Shown: piece after piece, positions 43,201 to 51,998 of the stretch
Numbering within the stretch: position 1 is the stretch's first letter
Layout: each line of letters opens with the position of its first letter
Source of the DNA: Albugo candida
Lineage: Eukaryota; Oomycota; Peronosporomycetes; Albuginales
NCBI GenBank assembly: GCA_040437565.1
Contig: JBDOQK010000068.1
Span: 97,654 to 161,653, forward strand
Length of the DNA stretch: 64,000 nt
Reading direction: 5' to 3'
Made by a program: the position numbers and the translations under genes
Notes under the pieces: generated by a model
Told to the model about the DNA's origin: nothing
Databases searched by the model: none
Seen by the model: the letters and a program-made list of their open reading frames with translations, nothing else

Positions 43201-45117
43201 TATTTTGCTGCCTTCTCCTCATTGGCTGTGTTGGTCAATTTCTTCTTCCAAATGACATTTCTCGTCGCTGTGATCACTCTGGATAAACGGCGTGAGCTTA
43301 GCGGAACGTACGATCTTCTCTGCTGTATTTTTCGCGATCGTGGACGTCGTTTTCTACCTCAGATTTTCTACCTGAGAAGCAACGAGACCGATGGATCCAG
43401 TATGCTTGAGGATGAGATTTATCCGTATGATTCCGATCTGAAAACGCCGCAAGACGAAGTCGTGGTGGCAGCAGGCGCATTATCAGGCACATCGAGCGAA
43501 CTTCAGCACCAGAAAATGCACTTTTTCGACCGCTGTATTGAGCTATACGCTTGTTTTCTTCTGCATCGAGTCGTCAAATTGGTTGTGCTTGTTTTATTTA
43601 TGCTATGGACATTATTTTCCATCGCTAGTATGGAGAAGATCAAGCTAGGGCTACCACAGGCCGAGTCGATGCCATCCAAGTCGTACATGACCAAATACTT
43701 TGACGCAATTAAAGTCTATCTTCAAACCGGACCGCCCATTTTTTTTGTGGTGGAAGGAGGATACAAACGCAATCCATCAGCTTTTGATTTCAGCAAACCG
43801 TCCATTCAAGCCAAATTTTGCCGTTCCAGAGACTTTTGTAGCGAGTATTCGATCCCCAAGATTATCGATGCCTTAGCGAATGAAGCTGATAAAAGCATTA
43901 CGCATATCAGTCCCGGTACGACGTATTCGTGGGAGGACGACTTCTGGGGCTTTGTTAGCTCCGACACGGATTGTTGTCGGCTGAATGCTAGAGGAGAATA
44001 TATGCCCATTCAAGCCGATAATGCAGCTTACAAACTTGAACGATCACGAGCTCGCACATGCCTTCCGTCTTCGAGTCACGTACCACCGATTCCTAAGGAG
44101 AGCTTCATGTCACTTTTCAGTATATTCGCGACCGCGAGTGCAGGGAGTGCATGCTCCTACGGTGGAGGGTCAATTTATCGAGGTCAGTTCAGCTTTGATC
44201 AGCATCCCGTACCAGTCTTGAACGGCTCTCACGCACCTATTATTGTCAACAAAACAAGCTATGGTGACGCTCTTACAGCAGTGAGCTATATGGTCACTTC
44301 TACAGCGAATCCAACTCAGCAATCGTACATCGACTCGTACAAGCAAGCTCGAGCGATCGCGGACTGGATCAGCAAAGAAACCGGCATTGATGTATGGGCA
44401 TACGCCAACACATTTGTTTATTTCGACCAGTACTTGACTATTGAGCGAGATGCGCTCTTGTTTGTGGGGCTCGCACTTGGTGCCATTTTCATTCTTTATA
44501 TGGTTTATTTCGGCTTTCGTCCGGCCTACCCGCTGATTATCACTGGAATTGCACTCAATATGGTGATTCAAGTGATGGGAATGATGCCAGCTCTCGACAT
44601 TATGCTGAATGGACTATCACTCGTGAATCTGATCATTGCCGCTGGTATCAGTGTCGAATTCTCGGCGCACTTTGTGCGAGTGTTTGCCAAAATGAAGCCT
44701 ACGATCCAATCGGGAGATGAACGAGCCAAAGCGGCATTTCGTCGCGTGCTTGTTTCCATCTTATTTGGCATTACGATCACCAAAATTATTGGTTTGAGTG
44801 CATTGATGCTGGCGGACTCGCGTATATTCCAAAAGTATTACTTTCGGATGTATATGGCAGTGGTGGTCTCTGGTGTGTTGAATGGCACCGTGCTTCTACC
44901 CGTCCTATTGAGCATTGGAGCCGATATCAAACAACTGTTCGCTCACAAGGATGGAAAAAAGGCCGATCATAAGACCAATATGTACAGCTCAAGACCCTCT
45001 ATGAATGCAGTCGGTACTTCGTCAAGTCGACTTGCTGCATTGAGCAGTACTTCCTACTTGGCTGAGTCCAGACTTGAATTTGATCCTGAAGCCTCCATGT
45101 CAAAATCTACCAAGTGA
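40300..45117 (+). CDS. Niemann-Pick C1-like sterol transporter, 1,605 aa
   Basis: NPC1 moves sterols out of endosomes and lysosomes. The intronless ORF from ATG 40300 begins with about 100 residues holding two to three hydrophobic segments, not the usual simple signal peptide. The Cys-rich N-terminal domain follows (CPLLYNQTIAKGQDYLCC, then CTSCKVNLRNVWCQYTCNPS). Next come a membrane segment, a lumenal loop, the sterol-sensing domain at about residues 805-985 (including FLSLAIGVDNIFLLVHAVDE) and the second RND-type half with its closing membrane bundle (GLSLVNLIIAAGISVEFSAH). The tail is Ser-rich. At 1,605 aa it exceeds animal NPC1 (about 1,280), mainly from the N-terminal extension and loops. 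Confidence 0.93.
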   Translation: MWLFLAVTIAICLPSFRAWMEVLFAKLAVVFFNSLLPISIAVALIFIAALYLHFVVFHAPKILRVSKPVISTRLWKYLLLISACPGLYAWTLQSPRGFITSLQRKLTSNSTIPLDLAHLRQYLTMCPYSKKKECIENPWRFPELGQYTKGPGICVGLDAVPVKFTSSVAALPTRYTPIKAKDAILRGYQNKFSQWSVSNREQFEVDCPLLYNQTIAKGQDYLCCTESQYKGLQSQVRMIPGLCTSCKVNLRNVWCQYTCNPSNSEFIEPKYIRLSSPEDDAKPVVPFFEQVTYYAGADWIRDLYDYCKKDASLVFLCNPNEGCTDGFGLLKFMGQYKFGSIGSPGQIDFKTMEQMKEQQVKDDICPCVGKKDNCTAPLNHRLQSCANVCGSLCAVQPNAVRRYHEACYNPNVTFASLPARDSLPGVDAPPENAKWAPILNMLRKNLEGKMFGGLNLFLIIFGIIAGVCCIAVYLYVMIFRQKPQPSVDGNFTRWSIYSNAAVDEKVLSATDHFLMRWMKIWGLLVSTRPWIVIFVMLAVYTICAIGLYRVQVETDPVKLWVSESNQAYKERDRYGKMFMPFYRTEQVLMVPKDGGIIGREEYIKESIRIQEVVASITSTPPPNSAKSRVFLKDICWKATGTDCTVQSITQYFQNSMLHFRFYEKHGLVMQHFTNCLNSPANDDVRVCNKLQSSAAALNESIPRSMQYCPCLSSFGAPMNLYNVYLGGYPLAAETNSTLYLESEAFVSTTLVYNYQNPSQNEPAIRWERSFIERMKLEAASNSLFNIYFMAEISVQDEISKESTGDALPAVLSYLLMIVYVCLGINRWNLNRQFFIVSKITVAFLGISCIILAVTATMGFFSWCGVKLQLVIIEVVPFLSLAIGVDNIFLLVHAVDEQQHVLRQGEPRLFFDMVHEEDITRRNQKVVGMATRLVSEGLQTIGPSIAVASMAEATAFALGCISSMPAVRYFAAFSSLAVLVNFFFQMTFLVAVITLDKRRELSGTYDLLCCIFRDRGRRFLPQIFYLRSNETDGSSMLEDEIYPYDSDLKTPQDEVVVAAGALSGTSSELQHQKMHFFDRCIELYACFLLHRVVKLVVLVLFMLWTLFSIASMEKIKLGLPQAESMPSKSYMTKYFDAIKVYLQTGPPIFFVVEGGYKRNPSAFDFSKPSIQAKFCRSRDFCSEYSIPKIIDALANEADKSITHISPGTTYSWEDDFWGFVSSDTDCCRLNARGEYMPIQADNAAYKLERSRARTCLPSSSHVPPIPKESFMSLFSIFATASAGSACSYGGGSIYRGQFSFDQHPVPVLNGSHAPIIVNKTSYGDALTAVSYMVTSTANPTQQSYIDSYKQARAIADWISKETGIDVWAYANTFVYFDQYLTIERDALLFVGLALGAIFILYMVYFGFRPAYPLIITGIALNMVIQVMGMMPALDIMLNGLSLVNLIIAAGISVEFSAHFVRVFAKMKPTIQSGDERAKAAFRRVLVSILFGITITKIIGLSALMLADSRIFQKYYFRMYMAVVVSGVLNGTVLLPVLLSIGADIKQLFAHKDGKKADHKTNMYSSRPSMNAVGTSSSRLAALSSTSYLAESRLEFDPEASMSKSTK

Positions 45118-45908
45118 AGACCAAGATGGTGGTAGCTCGTGAATGCCGATAAGGATTTCAGAATATCATGTAAATGCTTCAATGGCTACTTCTCTTTCTC
45201 TCCTCAACGCAAACTGTATCGTTATATATGAATTCCGGTCGGGATATCAGCTTTGACGTCAGTTTCTTGTCAACGTAGTGATGTCATTTGTTGAACACAC
45301 TGAGCGCGTTAACTGGAAAGATCCGATACAAACTTTGTGGCTTCTAATTGACTTGATACCCTCCCTGCTATGAGGAGATTTAGACGCAGCAATGTGATAT
45401 GAATGAGTGCACAGTCCTGTGCAAGATACGAGCCCCATCACATTCCTCTCTGACTGTGTGACTTCGTACAGGAGACATAATAAGAAACTGGTTTGAAACG
45501 CGATTCTGAGCAGGGTTTCACTTGTGAATAGGAATTGAAGAGTATTTCTGCCATTGCATCAAATTATACGGATGGTGTTCAGCTGAAACATCTGATGACC
45601 TCACTCTTCTACGTGAGTCAATCCAACAAGAGGATGTTAACTAGCGCACATGCGTGAAAACACTTTTTGGTCCTAAGGTTTATGGTCGCACAATGCCATT
45701 TTTAATGAAACGATTGGGGTGCTGTAGCGCGTATTACCCATGTTTTGCTGTCTCAACTGAACCAGATTAATCAAAGTAAAGTATACAGTATCATGAAGCG
45801 TGTTCTCAATCAGTGGGGCTTCCACTTTGTTACTAACAGTTGCAAAGCGTGCGTCTTCTGTCCATTTCGGAAAGCTTTTCTGCAAAAGTAAATGATCATA
45901 GCACACAA
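45118..45908. other. Intergenic with possible decayed exon (45673-45903, minus)
   Basis: A minus-strand frame ending TAG at 45673 encodes about 68 protein-like residues after an acceptor-like tacttttgcag (KSFPKWTEDARFATVSNKVE onward), with no ATG and no identifiable upstream exon. It may be a relic. The rest appears empty. Confidence 0.4.
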
Positions 45909-45961
45909 CCTATATACGTAATAAACTGAAACAGTATTGGTTTTATCGAAAGACATAAAAA
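45909..45961 (+). promoter_or_regulatory. Calmodulin promoter module, copy 3
   Basis: CCTATATACGTAATAA, then AGTATTGGTTTTATCG and AAAGACATAAAAACAC, about 130 bp before the ATG. It is the most diverged upstream half of the five. Confidence 0.65.
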
Positions 45962-46086
45962 CACTCAGAATTTGTATGATGAGAATAGAAGGAGCCAGAC
46001 ACTTAACCGAATGTTCTTAGTGTTTCCGTAGCCGATGATTTGCAGATTTGCATCGAGTATTTCATATCTCAATATCTCAATCAGCG

Positions 46087-46536
46087 ATGGCCGAGCAATT
46101 ATCCGAAGAGCAGATTGGTGAATTCAAGGAAGCGTTTTCACTATTTGACAAAGACGGCGATGGAATGATTACGACGAAAGAGCTTGGCACGGTGATGCGT
46201 TCGTTAGGACAAAATCCTACGGAAGCGGAACTGCAAGACATGATCAACGAAGTAGATGCTGATGGCAATGGAACGATTGATTTTCCAGAATTCTTGACGA
46301 TGATGGCTCGCAAAATGAAAGACACTGATTCGGAAGAAGAGATCTTAGAAGCATTCCGAGTATTCGATAAAGACGGAAACGGCGTTATATCTGCAACAGA
46401 ATTGCGTCACATTATGACAAATTTGGGAGAGAAATTGACGGATGAAGAGGTCGATGAGATGATAATTGACGCTGACATCAATGGTGATGGACAAATCAAC
46501 TATGAAGAATTTGTAAAAAAGTTAATGGCTAATTAA
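46087..46536 (+). CDS. Calmodulin, copy 3 (149 aa)
   Basis: Intronless, ATG 46087 after a leader in which TATCTCAAT is doubled. Loops: [36 protein letters not shown] and [12 protein letters not shown]. It keeps the canonical [18 protein letters not shown] linker but has [10 protein letters not shown] in place of the usual EMIREAD before loop 4, losing an Arg and changing Glu to Asp. The tail is KKLMAN. This is the strongest change in the C-terminal lobe of the set. AATACAGC lies at 46569-46576. Confidence 0.96.
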   Translation: MAEQLSEEQIGEFKEAFSLFDKDGDGMITTKELGTVMRSLGQNPTEAELQDMINEVDADGNGTIDFPEFLTMMARKMKDTDSEEEILEAFRVFDKDGNGVISATELRHIMTNLGEKLTDEEVDEMIIDADINGDGQINYEEFVKKLMAN

Positions 46537-47038
46537 GGCGTGATTTCAATTCAATATAAAATTTGGTAAATACAGCCAAAATTCTCATTTCAAATTAATT
46601 GTGCGATGCTATCCCTACTAGATCCGACATTCTCATTGTAGCGAACAATTTAGTGCCTCAAGGTGACTTTGACTAATGTGTAAAAGCTTTGTAGCAATTA
46701 CGTTGGCCGCAAGCATACTGATGAAAGGTGGACGCACTCACTATTTTGCTGTCTATTTTAGAAAACAACACGATATGAAATGAGCATTACTCAGTATCTC
46801 AAGATGATAGGTTGCGTGACCGCATCTATCCGAGGACTGCACCCTATTGGAGAAGGCTTGGAGTATCCCATGACCTGTGCTTGATTTATGTGGTGATGAG
46901 ATGACGATCGGTGTCATATTGCATTTGATCAGAGGAGGGAAGAGCAGTGCCAAGACTCGTATCATGTTGTACACCCAGCTCCATATCACGAATCATAAGG
47001 ATGTCAGTGCTAGAAAAAGTTGGTGTATTTGGTCATTT

Positions 47039-47150
47039 TTTACANNNNNNNNNNNNNNNNNNNNNNNNNNNNNNNNNNNNNNNNNNNNNNNNNNNNNNNN
47101 NNNNNNNNNNNNNNNNNNNNNNNNNNNNNNNNNNNNNNNNNNNNTTTACA
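47039..47150. repeat. Six-base repeat flanking assembly gap 47045-47144
   Basis: TTTACA occurs on both sides of the 100-N gap, the smallest overlap compatible with contig joining; it could be chance. Confidence 0.5.
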
Positions 47151-47474
47151 GACCAATGCGCCCGGACATTGAACATGCCAACAGCGCGTTTTTCCTTTCG
47201 AATGTGTAGATGGAGCCCGAAAGCATTTAACAATTTCCCCATTGTTGTGGGATGCATTTTAGAAGCTATAACGTTGTCGTAGTGATTAAAAACAACTTTT
47301 GTAAGACTGCATGGTATCGAACAACTAAGCACAATAATCAAAGGATGAAACCATTTACAATCTGTCCACGCTAGAAGAATGAAGAGTGAACACTCTTGCA
47401 GGACCATCAAAGAACGCAGAATTCGGGATTCATCTCTACTTGCAGTCATTTTGAGCCGCATCGGAGGTATAGCT

Positions 47475-47606
47475 CCGCCTTCCGACGCAANNNNNNNNNN
47501 NNNNNNNNNNNNNNNNNNNNNNNNNNNNNNNNNNNNNNNNNNNNNNNNNNNNNNNNNNNNNNNNNNNNNNNNNNNNNNNNNNNNNNNNNNCCGCCTTCCG
47601 ACGCAA
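47475..47606. repeat. Sixteen-base repeat flanking assembly gap 47491-47590
   Basis: CCGCCTTCCGACGCAA ends the left side and begins the right side of the gap, so the two contigs overlap by 16 bases and there is probably no missing sequence. Confidence 0.85.
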
Positions 47607-47647
47607 TCACAGATGAGACGCCTACACGTAAATAGTTCTATTATGTA

Positions 47648-47700
47648 GACTACATATGCAATAATCTGAATAAGTTTTGGTTTTATCCAAAGACGCAAAA
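47648..47700 (+). promoter_or_regulatory. Calmodulin promoter module, copy 4
   Basis: GACTACATATGCAATAAT, then AAGTTTTGGTTTTATCC and AAAGACGCAAAAACAC, about 115 bp before the ATG. Confidence 0.7.
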
Positions 47701-47811
47701 ACACTGAAAATTTGTATAATGCAAATCCAACCAACTCCTTTACTGAATGTCTTGATCTTCACACAAGATAATTTGTAGATTTACGTCGCACAATACATAT
47801 CTCAATCCGCG

Positions 47812-48261
47812 ATGGCCGAGCAATTATCCGAAGAGCAGATTTGTGAATTTAAGGAAGCCTTTTCATTGTTCGACAAAGACGGCGATGGAATGATCACTAC
47901 GAAAGAGCTTGGTACGGTGATGCGTTCATTAGGACAAAATCCAACCGAAGCGGAGCTTCACGAGATGATCAATGAAGTAGACGCCGATGGTAACGGAACG
48001 ATTGATTTCCCGGAATTTTTGACTATGATGTCGCGTAAAATGAAGGACACTGATTCGGAAGAAGAGATCATAGAAGCATTTAGAGTATTTGACAATGACC
48101 AGAACGGATTTATATCTGCAGCAGAATTGCGTCATATTATGACGAATTTGGGAGAAAAATTAACGGATGAAGAGGTGGATGAGATGATTCGAGAAGCTGA
48201 TCTCGATAATGATGGACAAATCAACTATCAAGAATTCATCAAGAAAATGATGGCTAATTAA
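47812..48261 (+). CDS. Calmodulin, copy 4 (149 aa)
   Basis: Intronless, ATG 47812. It has Cys in EEQICEF near the N-terminus (shared with copy 5) and LHEMINEV in place of LQDMINEV. Loops: [36 protein letters not shown] and [12 protein letters not shown]. Loop 3 has Asn at position 2 and Gln at position 4. Loop 4 has Asn at position 4 and Gln before the final Glu. The tail is KKMMAN. AATACAGC lies at 48295-48302. It is 1.3 kb after copy 3 on the same strand. Confidence 0.96.
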   Translation: MAEQLSEEQICEFKEAFSLFDKDGDGMITTKELGTVMRSLGQNPTEAELHEMINEVDADGNGTIDFPEFLTMMSRKMKDTDSEEEIIEAFRVFDNDQNGFISAAELRHIMTNLGEKLTDEEVDEMIREADLDNDGQINYQEFIKKMMAN

Positions 48262-49959
48262 GCTGTAGGTTCAGTCTAGTATAAATGATACGTGAATACA
48301 GCGAGGTTATCCAAGTTTTTTCCTACATTCATCCCGCTTGAGCTGACGCTCTTTATTGCTGCGTATAGTTGACCATTTTCAATTTCAAAAGAGTGCGGCT
48401 AATCCGCGAAAAGCTTGTACAATGTCTGCAACTGAGAAGCAAACCTAAATATACAGCCTATCGTAGAGATCGCTTGCCAGAATCTGCAATACAGCGAGCT
48501 TTTCATCGCGAATACAATGCCGTAGCTGTCAACTTGACGCGTAGTAGCTCCGTTCAACTCGGGCTGCAATGCAGATGTATGTAAATATCGGCTTATTTCC
48601 AAATATACTTTGAACTTGTAGGATGAGTCAATTCATTTGTTCACAGAAAAGTCCAAGCTTTCAAAAATGGTGTTGAGACCTCGCAATCAGATTCCCCAAA
48701 TATTATCAATATGTTTCCAGGATGCTAAAAGGAGCCTCGTGGACACCACATTACGCAAATAAGTGACAGTTTGAATCAAAGTGAATGCCAGCCTGAGAGA
48801 TTATGTCACAAGCTTAGCCCCCTATCTACTTTGAATGGATGGAAAAGATTTATCAAGTGAGACATGTGTATAGCACTACCAAATTGGCGGCTGCATCGCA
48901 TCGAGGATGATGATCTGGTCATAAATGGGAGATTGTTCTCCTCAGTTGCGAATAACCTGAAAAGTTCGAGCACATAGGTATTCCGTATGAGAAACAAGAC
49001 GCAGGGCGACAAATGAGTTACACTGGCAAGCTATCCTTTAGCAATGGACTGCAGATCGCTAAGTTTGGCCTCCTACTACTATGATTTAGTAGAATGCAAA
49101 TCGGCACGAGACCTCTCGCTTCGTCACCCATAAGTTCATGGAGAAGAGTAGTACGACAAAGCCTATGCACTCACCACCCTCAACAATCAATTGTTATTAC
49201 ATTATATCTTATTGTTGTGAATCGAAAACGTCTCAAACCATTTTATTGCAAGCCAACGACTGAGAGTGTCGAGATGCACGCTATGGAAAATCAAACCTTT
49301 CAGCCATTACCGCACCAATTTACGCTTGGAATTAGATTATAGTCGCGATGCTCTACTTGACACACAAGAGGTTGTACTCACCAAAGTATCGGAGATAGAA
49401 ACTGAAACTGGACGTTTGCAAGACAAAGTTTGCTGTTGTCCAGTGACGCGAACCACCCTCGACACGCTTAGCTTATCCTAGCACCGATAATGCAAAATCA
49501 CATCCTCGACGCGAGGAAAAGAAATACTTATACTCTGGTATCTCTTCTTTGACTTTTTGAATATGAACGATTAGATCGTCGCCTCATATCAAATACCGTT
49601 ACGATACCGTTCGGTAATTCGCGCTGTCAAGCGCATCAGAAAACTCGTTACAATCAACGCATACGATTCAGGACGACTATCTCATAGAATCACGGCCTAC
49701 GAAATAAAGTATCGCTTCAACAGATTCGACTCACTCTATCACCTTCAACTCTCCGGACTCATATGGTGCGATTATCCCCGTTCGTATCAAGGAATATCAC
49801 GATGTTCTTGTACATCTACACTACAAGAAGAGAATGGTAAGATACTGACCAGCGCTGTAATGATCACATACGAGTTACTTAGTTGGGAACAAATGTCGGG
49901 GACCGATATGAATCGCAACTTTAGCAAGATAACATTACACAAATGATATGAAAATCCTC
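48262..49959. other. Region without supportable gene between calmodulins 4 and 5
   Basis: About 1.7 kb of AT-rich sequence with short unconvincing frames. A frame ending at 49481 (+) has a protein-like stretch (LELDYSRDALLDTQEVVLTK) but no good start. No repeat or RNA gene is recognised. Confidence 0.45.
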
Positions 49960-49991
49960 GCTGTATTTTACGCAATCTTTTCTACTATAGC

Positions 49992-50441
49992 TTAATTTGA
50001 CATCATCATCTTTACAAATTCTTCATAATTGATTTTTCCATCACCATCAAGATCAGCTTCACGAATCATCTCATCCACCTCCTCATCCGTCAATTTCTCT
50101 CCCAAATTTGTCATAATGTGACGTAGTTCTGCAGGAGTTATAAAGCCGTCAAGATTTTTGTCAAAAACTTGAAATGCATTCCGGATCTCTTCTTCCGCAT
50201 CGGTGTCCTTCATTTTGCGCGACATCATCGTCAAGAATTCCGGAAAATCAATGGTTCCATTTCCATCGGCGTCTACTTCGTTGATCATGTCCTGTAGTTC
50301 CGCTTCCGTAGGATTTTGTCCTAACGAACGCATCACCGTTCCAAGCTCTTTCGTAGTAATCGTTCCATCGCCATCTTTGTCAAATAATGAAAAGGCTTCC
50401 TTAAATTCACAAATCTGCTCTTCGGATAATTGCTCGGCCAT
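49992..50441 (-). CDS. Calmodulin, copy 5, inverted (149 aa)
   Basis: The only copy on the minus strand, ATG 50441 after the leader AAATCTCAATCAGTG. Loops: [36 protein letters not shown] and [12 protein letters not shown]. Loop 3 is the most changed: Asn at position 3, Leu at 4, and Pro replacing Ala at position 10; helix 5 reads [11 protein letters not shown]. Cys in EEQICEF is shared with copy 4. The tail is MMMSN. AATACAGC is found downstream of the stop (49960-49967). Confidence 0.96.
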   Translation of the reverse strand: MAEQLSEEQICEFKEAFSLFDKDGDGTITTKELGTVMRSLGQNPTEAELQDMINEVDADGNGTIDFPEFLTMMSRKMKDTDAEEEIRNAFQVFDKNLDGFITPAELRHIMTNLGEKLTDEEVDEMIREADLDGDGKINYEEFVKMMMSN

Positions 50442-50873
50442 CACTGATTGAGATTTAAATGAATTGCACGACGCAAATTTAGGAATTACCGTCAATTAAA
50501 TTTTAAAAGAATTAAGTAAAGTAGCAGGTTGCTACCATACAAATGGTAAGTTCTTTTGTGTCCCTGGATAAAACCAAAAACACCTTTACATTATTGCATA
50601 TGTAGCCTGCATAATATGGAGCATTTACTTGGCAGGGTAGTGCATGAGTCATTCGGATCGGGGTGTTTATAACTCTATAACCTATGCTTCTTACACTAAT
50701 CTCCGAGTCACACATGCAACTGATTCAGGCACGAGAATACTCTCCAAGATTCAGACGAAGAACAGCGCTTCAAGCTGCCGCAAAAAAGATGCTATGACTA
50801 AAGAATGTAGTACCTCTACGCACGATCTTCTTTACCTTTGAGTGCGAATTCATCGACATGAAGCATACGAGTT
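50442..50873. other. Calmodulin 5 upstream region
   Basis: 432 bp upstream of calmodulin 5 and downstream of the DTW gene, both on the minus strand. Apart from the promoter module nothing is seen. Confidence 0.5.
50557..50607 (-). promoter_or_regulatory. Calmodulin promoter module, copy 5
   Basis: On the minus strand: GGCTACATATGCAATAAT, then GTTTTTGGTTTTATCC and AGGGACACAA, about 115 bp before the ATG. The module is inverted together with its gene. Confidence 0.7.
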
Positions 50874-51998
50874 TCAGGCTTTTGTGACCGTACGCGAGTC
50901 TGTGAGCTGCAGTGACTGTTTCATTTCACAAGTTGCATTCCAATGTCCTATTTTCTTGCAGTATTTGCATGGGTGCGGGCAGGTTTTTGCTCCATGTGTC
51001 GCTTCCTTGCAATTGAAACATGTACGCATCTTCTACACAGCGATAAAGTCAGCACGGAAACCTTTGTGAGGAGCATCTTTCCATACACTTTTAGCGGCTG
51101 CCATATCATTCCGCTCTATCTTTCTAGCCTTGAACTCTGCCTTCCGCATCTTGCCAATGTCTTTTTGGTTTCGATGGCGCCGCCGTTTTTCCTTCGATTG
51201 CTCATGCATGGGTAGGATATCATGCTCATGTTTCGAAGCGATGGTGACATAAATTCGCTCGAAGAAAAACAAAAGCTTCGATATCTCTGAAGAACTGATG
51301 GAAGTGTCTATTTTGATATTTGCCGCATTGGTTGCAAGCAGGTACTCTTGAAGCATCAGCTCAATGGCTATGCACGTTCAACAGTCGATATGTCAGCAAG
51401 GCACTAGATAGTTGAGTGCATATGTGGTATCACCTTCAATTGTCGAAATGCATCCTTCGCCCGCTTCATGATATCTGATTTAGTACGAAACAAAAGGATT
51501 AGAATCTATGCTGTAGTGGTGCAGTGGGTACTTATCGTACCTCCAGAATTTGCTCTGTGCGGGTGGATGGGCTAGTTTGATACAGCGTAGTTCGGATAAA
51601 GAACAATGTTGCAGCACTGACGGAGCTTTCTTCCACGAAGAATCGATAAATACTAGATTTTCAATTTTGCTCAAGCTTATAGCGTCCAGCTCGAACAACG
51701 TTGCTGCCGTGTTTGTCGGGTAAACCACAAGAGTTTTCTCAGCGTCAAAATTGGGAAATTCTGATTCAGACGTCGTCATTGGGATGATGCGCGCATGTCG
51801 AGGGGCTATAACTCTCGCATGCGGTGCAGTGCTCTTTTTAACTTTGTCACGAAAGTAGATGAATAGTTGTAAAGGAAGATCGATTTGGGGCACCGTCACT
51901 TGTGTAGGAGCTGTCATTGGAATACAGCATGTTGGACAATAAAACTTGCAGCTTGTATTACAGCCGGCGCAGGTTTCACGTTGCCACTCTTCCTCCAT
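50874..51998 (-). CDS. DTW-domain protein (DTWD1-like) with C-terminal CCHC zinc knuckles, 315 aa
   Basis: DTW proteins are tRNA-uridine aminocarboxypropyltransferases, modifying uridine to acp3U. Four exons: 51532-51998 (ATG 51998), 51434-51474, 51087-51367 and 50874-51032, introns 57, 66 and 54 nt, total 948 nt in frame. Exon 1 has two N-terminal Cys pairs (CAGCNTSCKFYCPTC), the HARVIAP motif and the signature FIDSSWKKAPS (DSSW for the usual DxTW). The splice to exon 2 creates the conserved WRYDKYHEAGEGCISTIEA segment. After a very basic linker (KEKRRRHRNQKD), exon 4 encodes two CCHC knuckles, CFNCKEATHGAKTC and CKYCKKIGHWNATC, spacing CX2CX4HX4C. Knuckles at the C-terminus of a DTW protein are unusual to my knowledge and suggest added RNA binding. 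Confidence 0.82.

Larger units (their letters stand above)
46537..47647 (-). other. Fragmented coding-like region with two assembly gaps
   Basis: The minus strand has coding-like stretches: a ~100-residue segment at about 47145-47456 with a hydrophobic part (LFILLAW..FHPLIIVLSCSI) and a basic part (LHIRKEKRAVGMFNVRAHW), and after the gap a segment ILMIRDMELGVQHDTSLGTA in another frame. Gap 47045-47144 and gap 47491-47590 prevent a model. It is probably a multi-exon or decayed gene of unknown function. Confidence 0.3.

Noticed and set aside
49100-49115. CGGCACGAG resembling a cDNA library adaptor
   Set aside because: The preceding EcoRI site of the adaptor is absent and the match is short; probably chance.
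49094-49342. 82-codon ATG frame between calmodulins 4 and 5
   Set aside because: No recognisable features, no homologous pattern in frame-neutral comparison by eye, and surrounding sequence looks non-coding.
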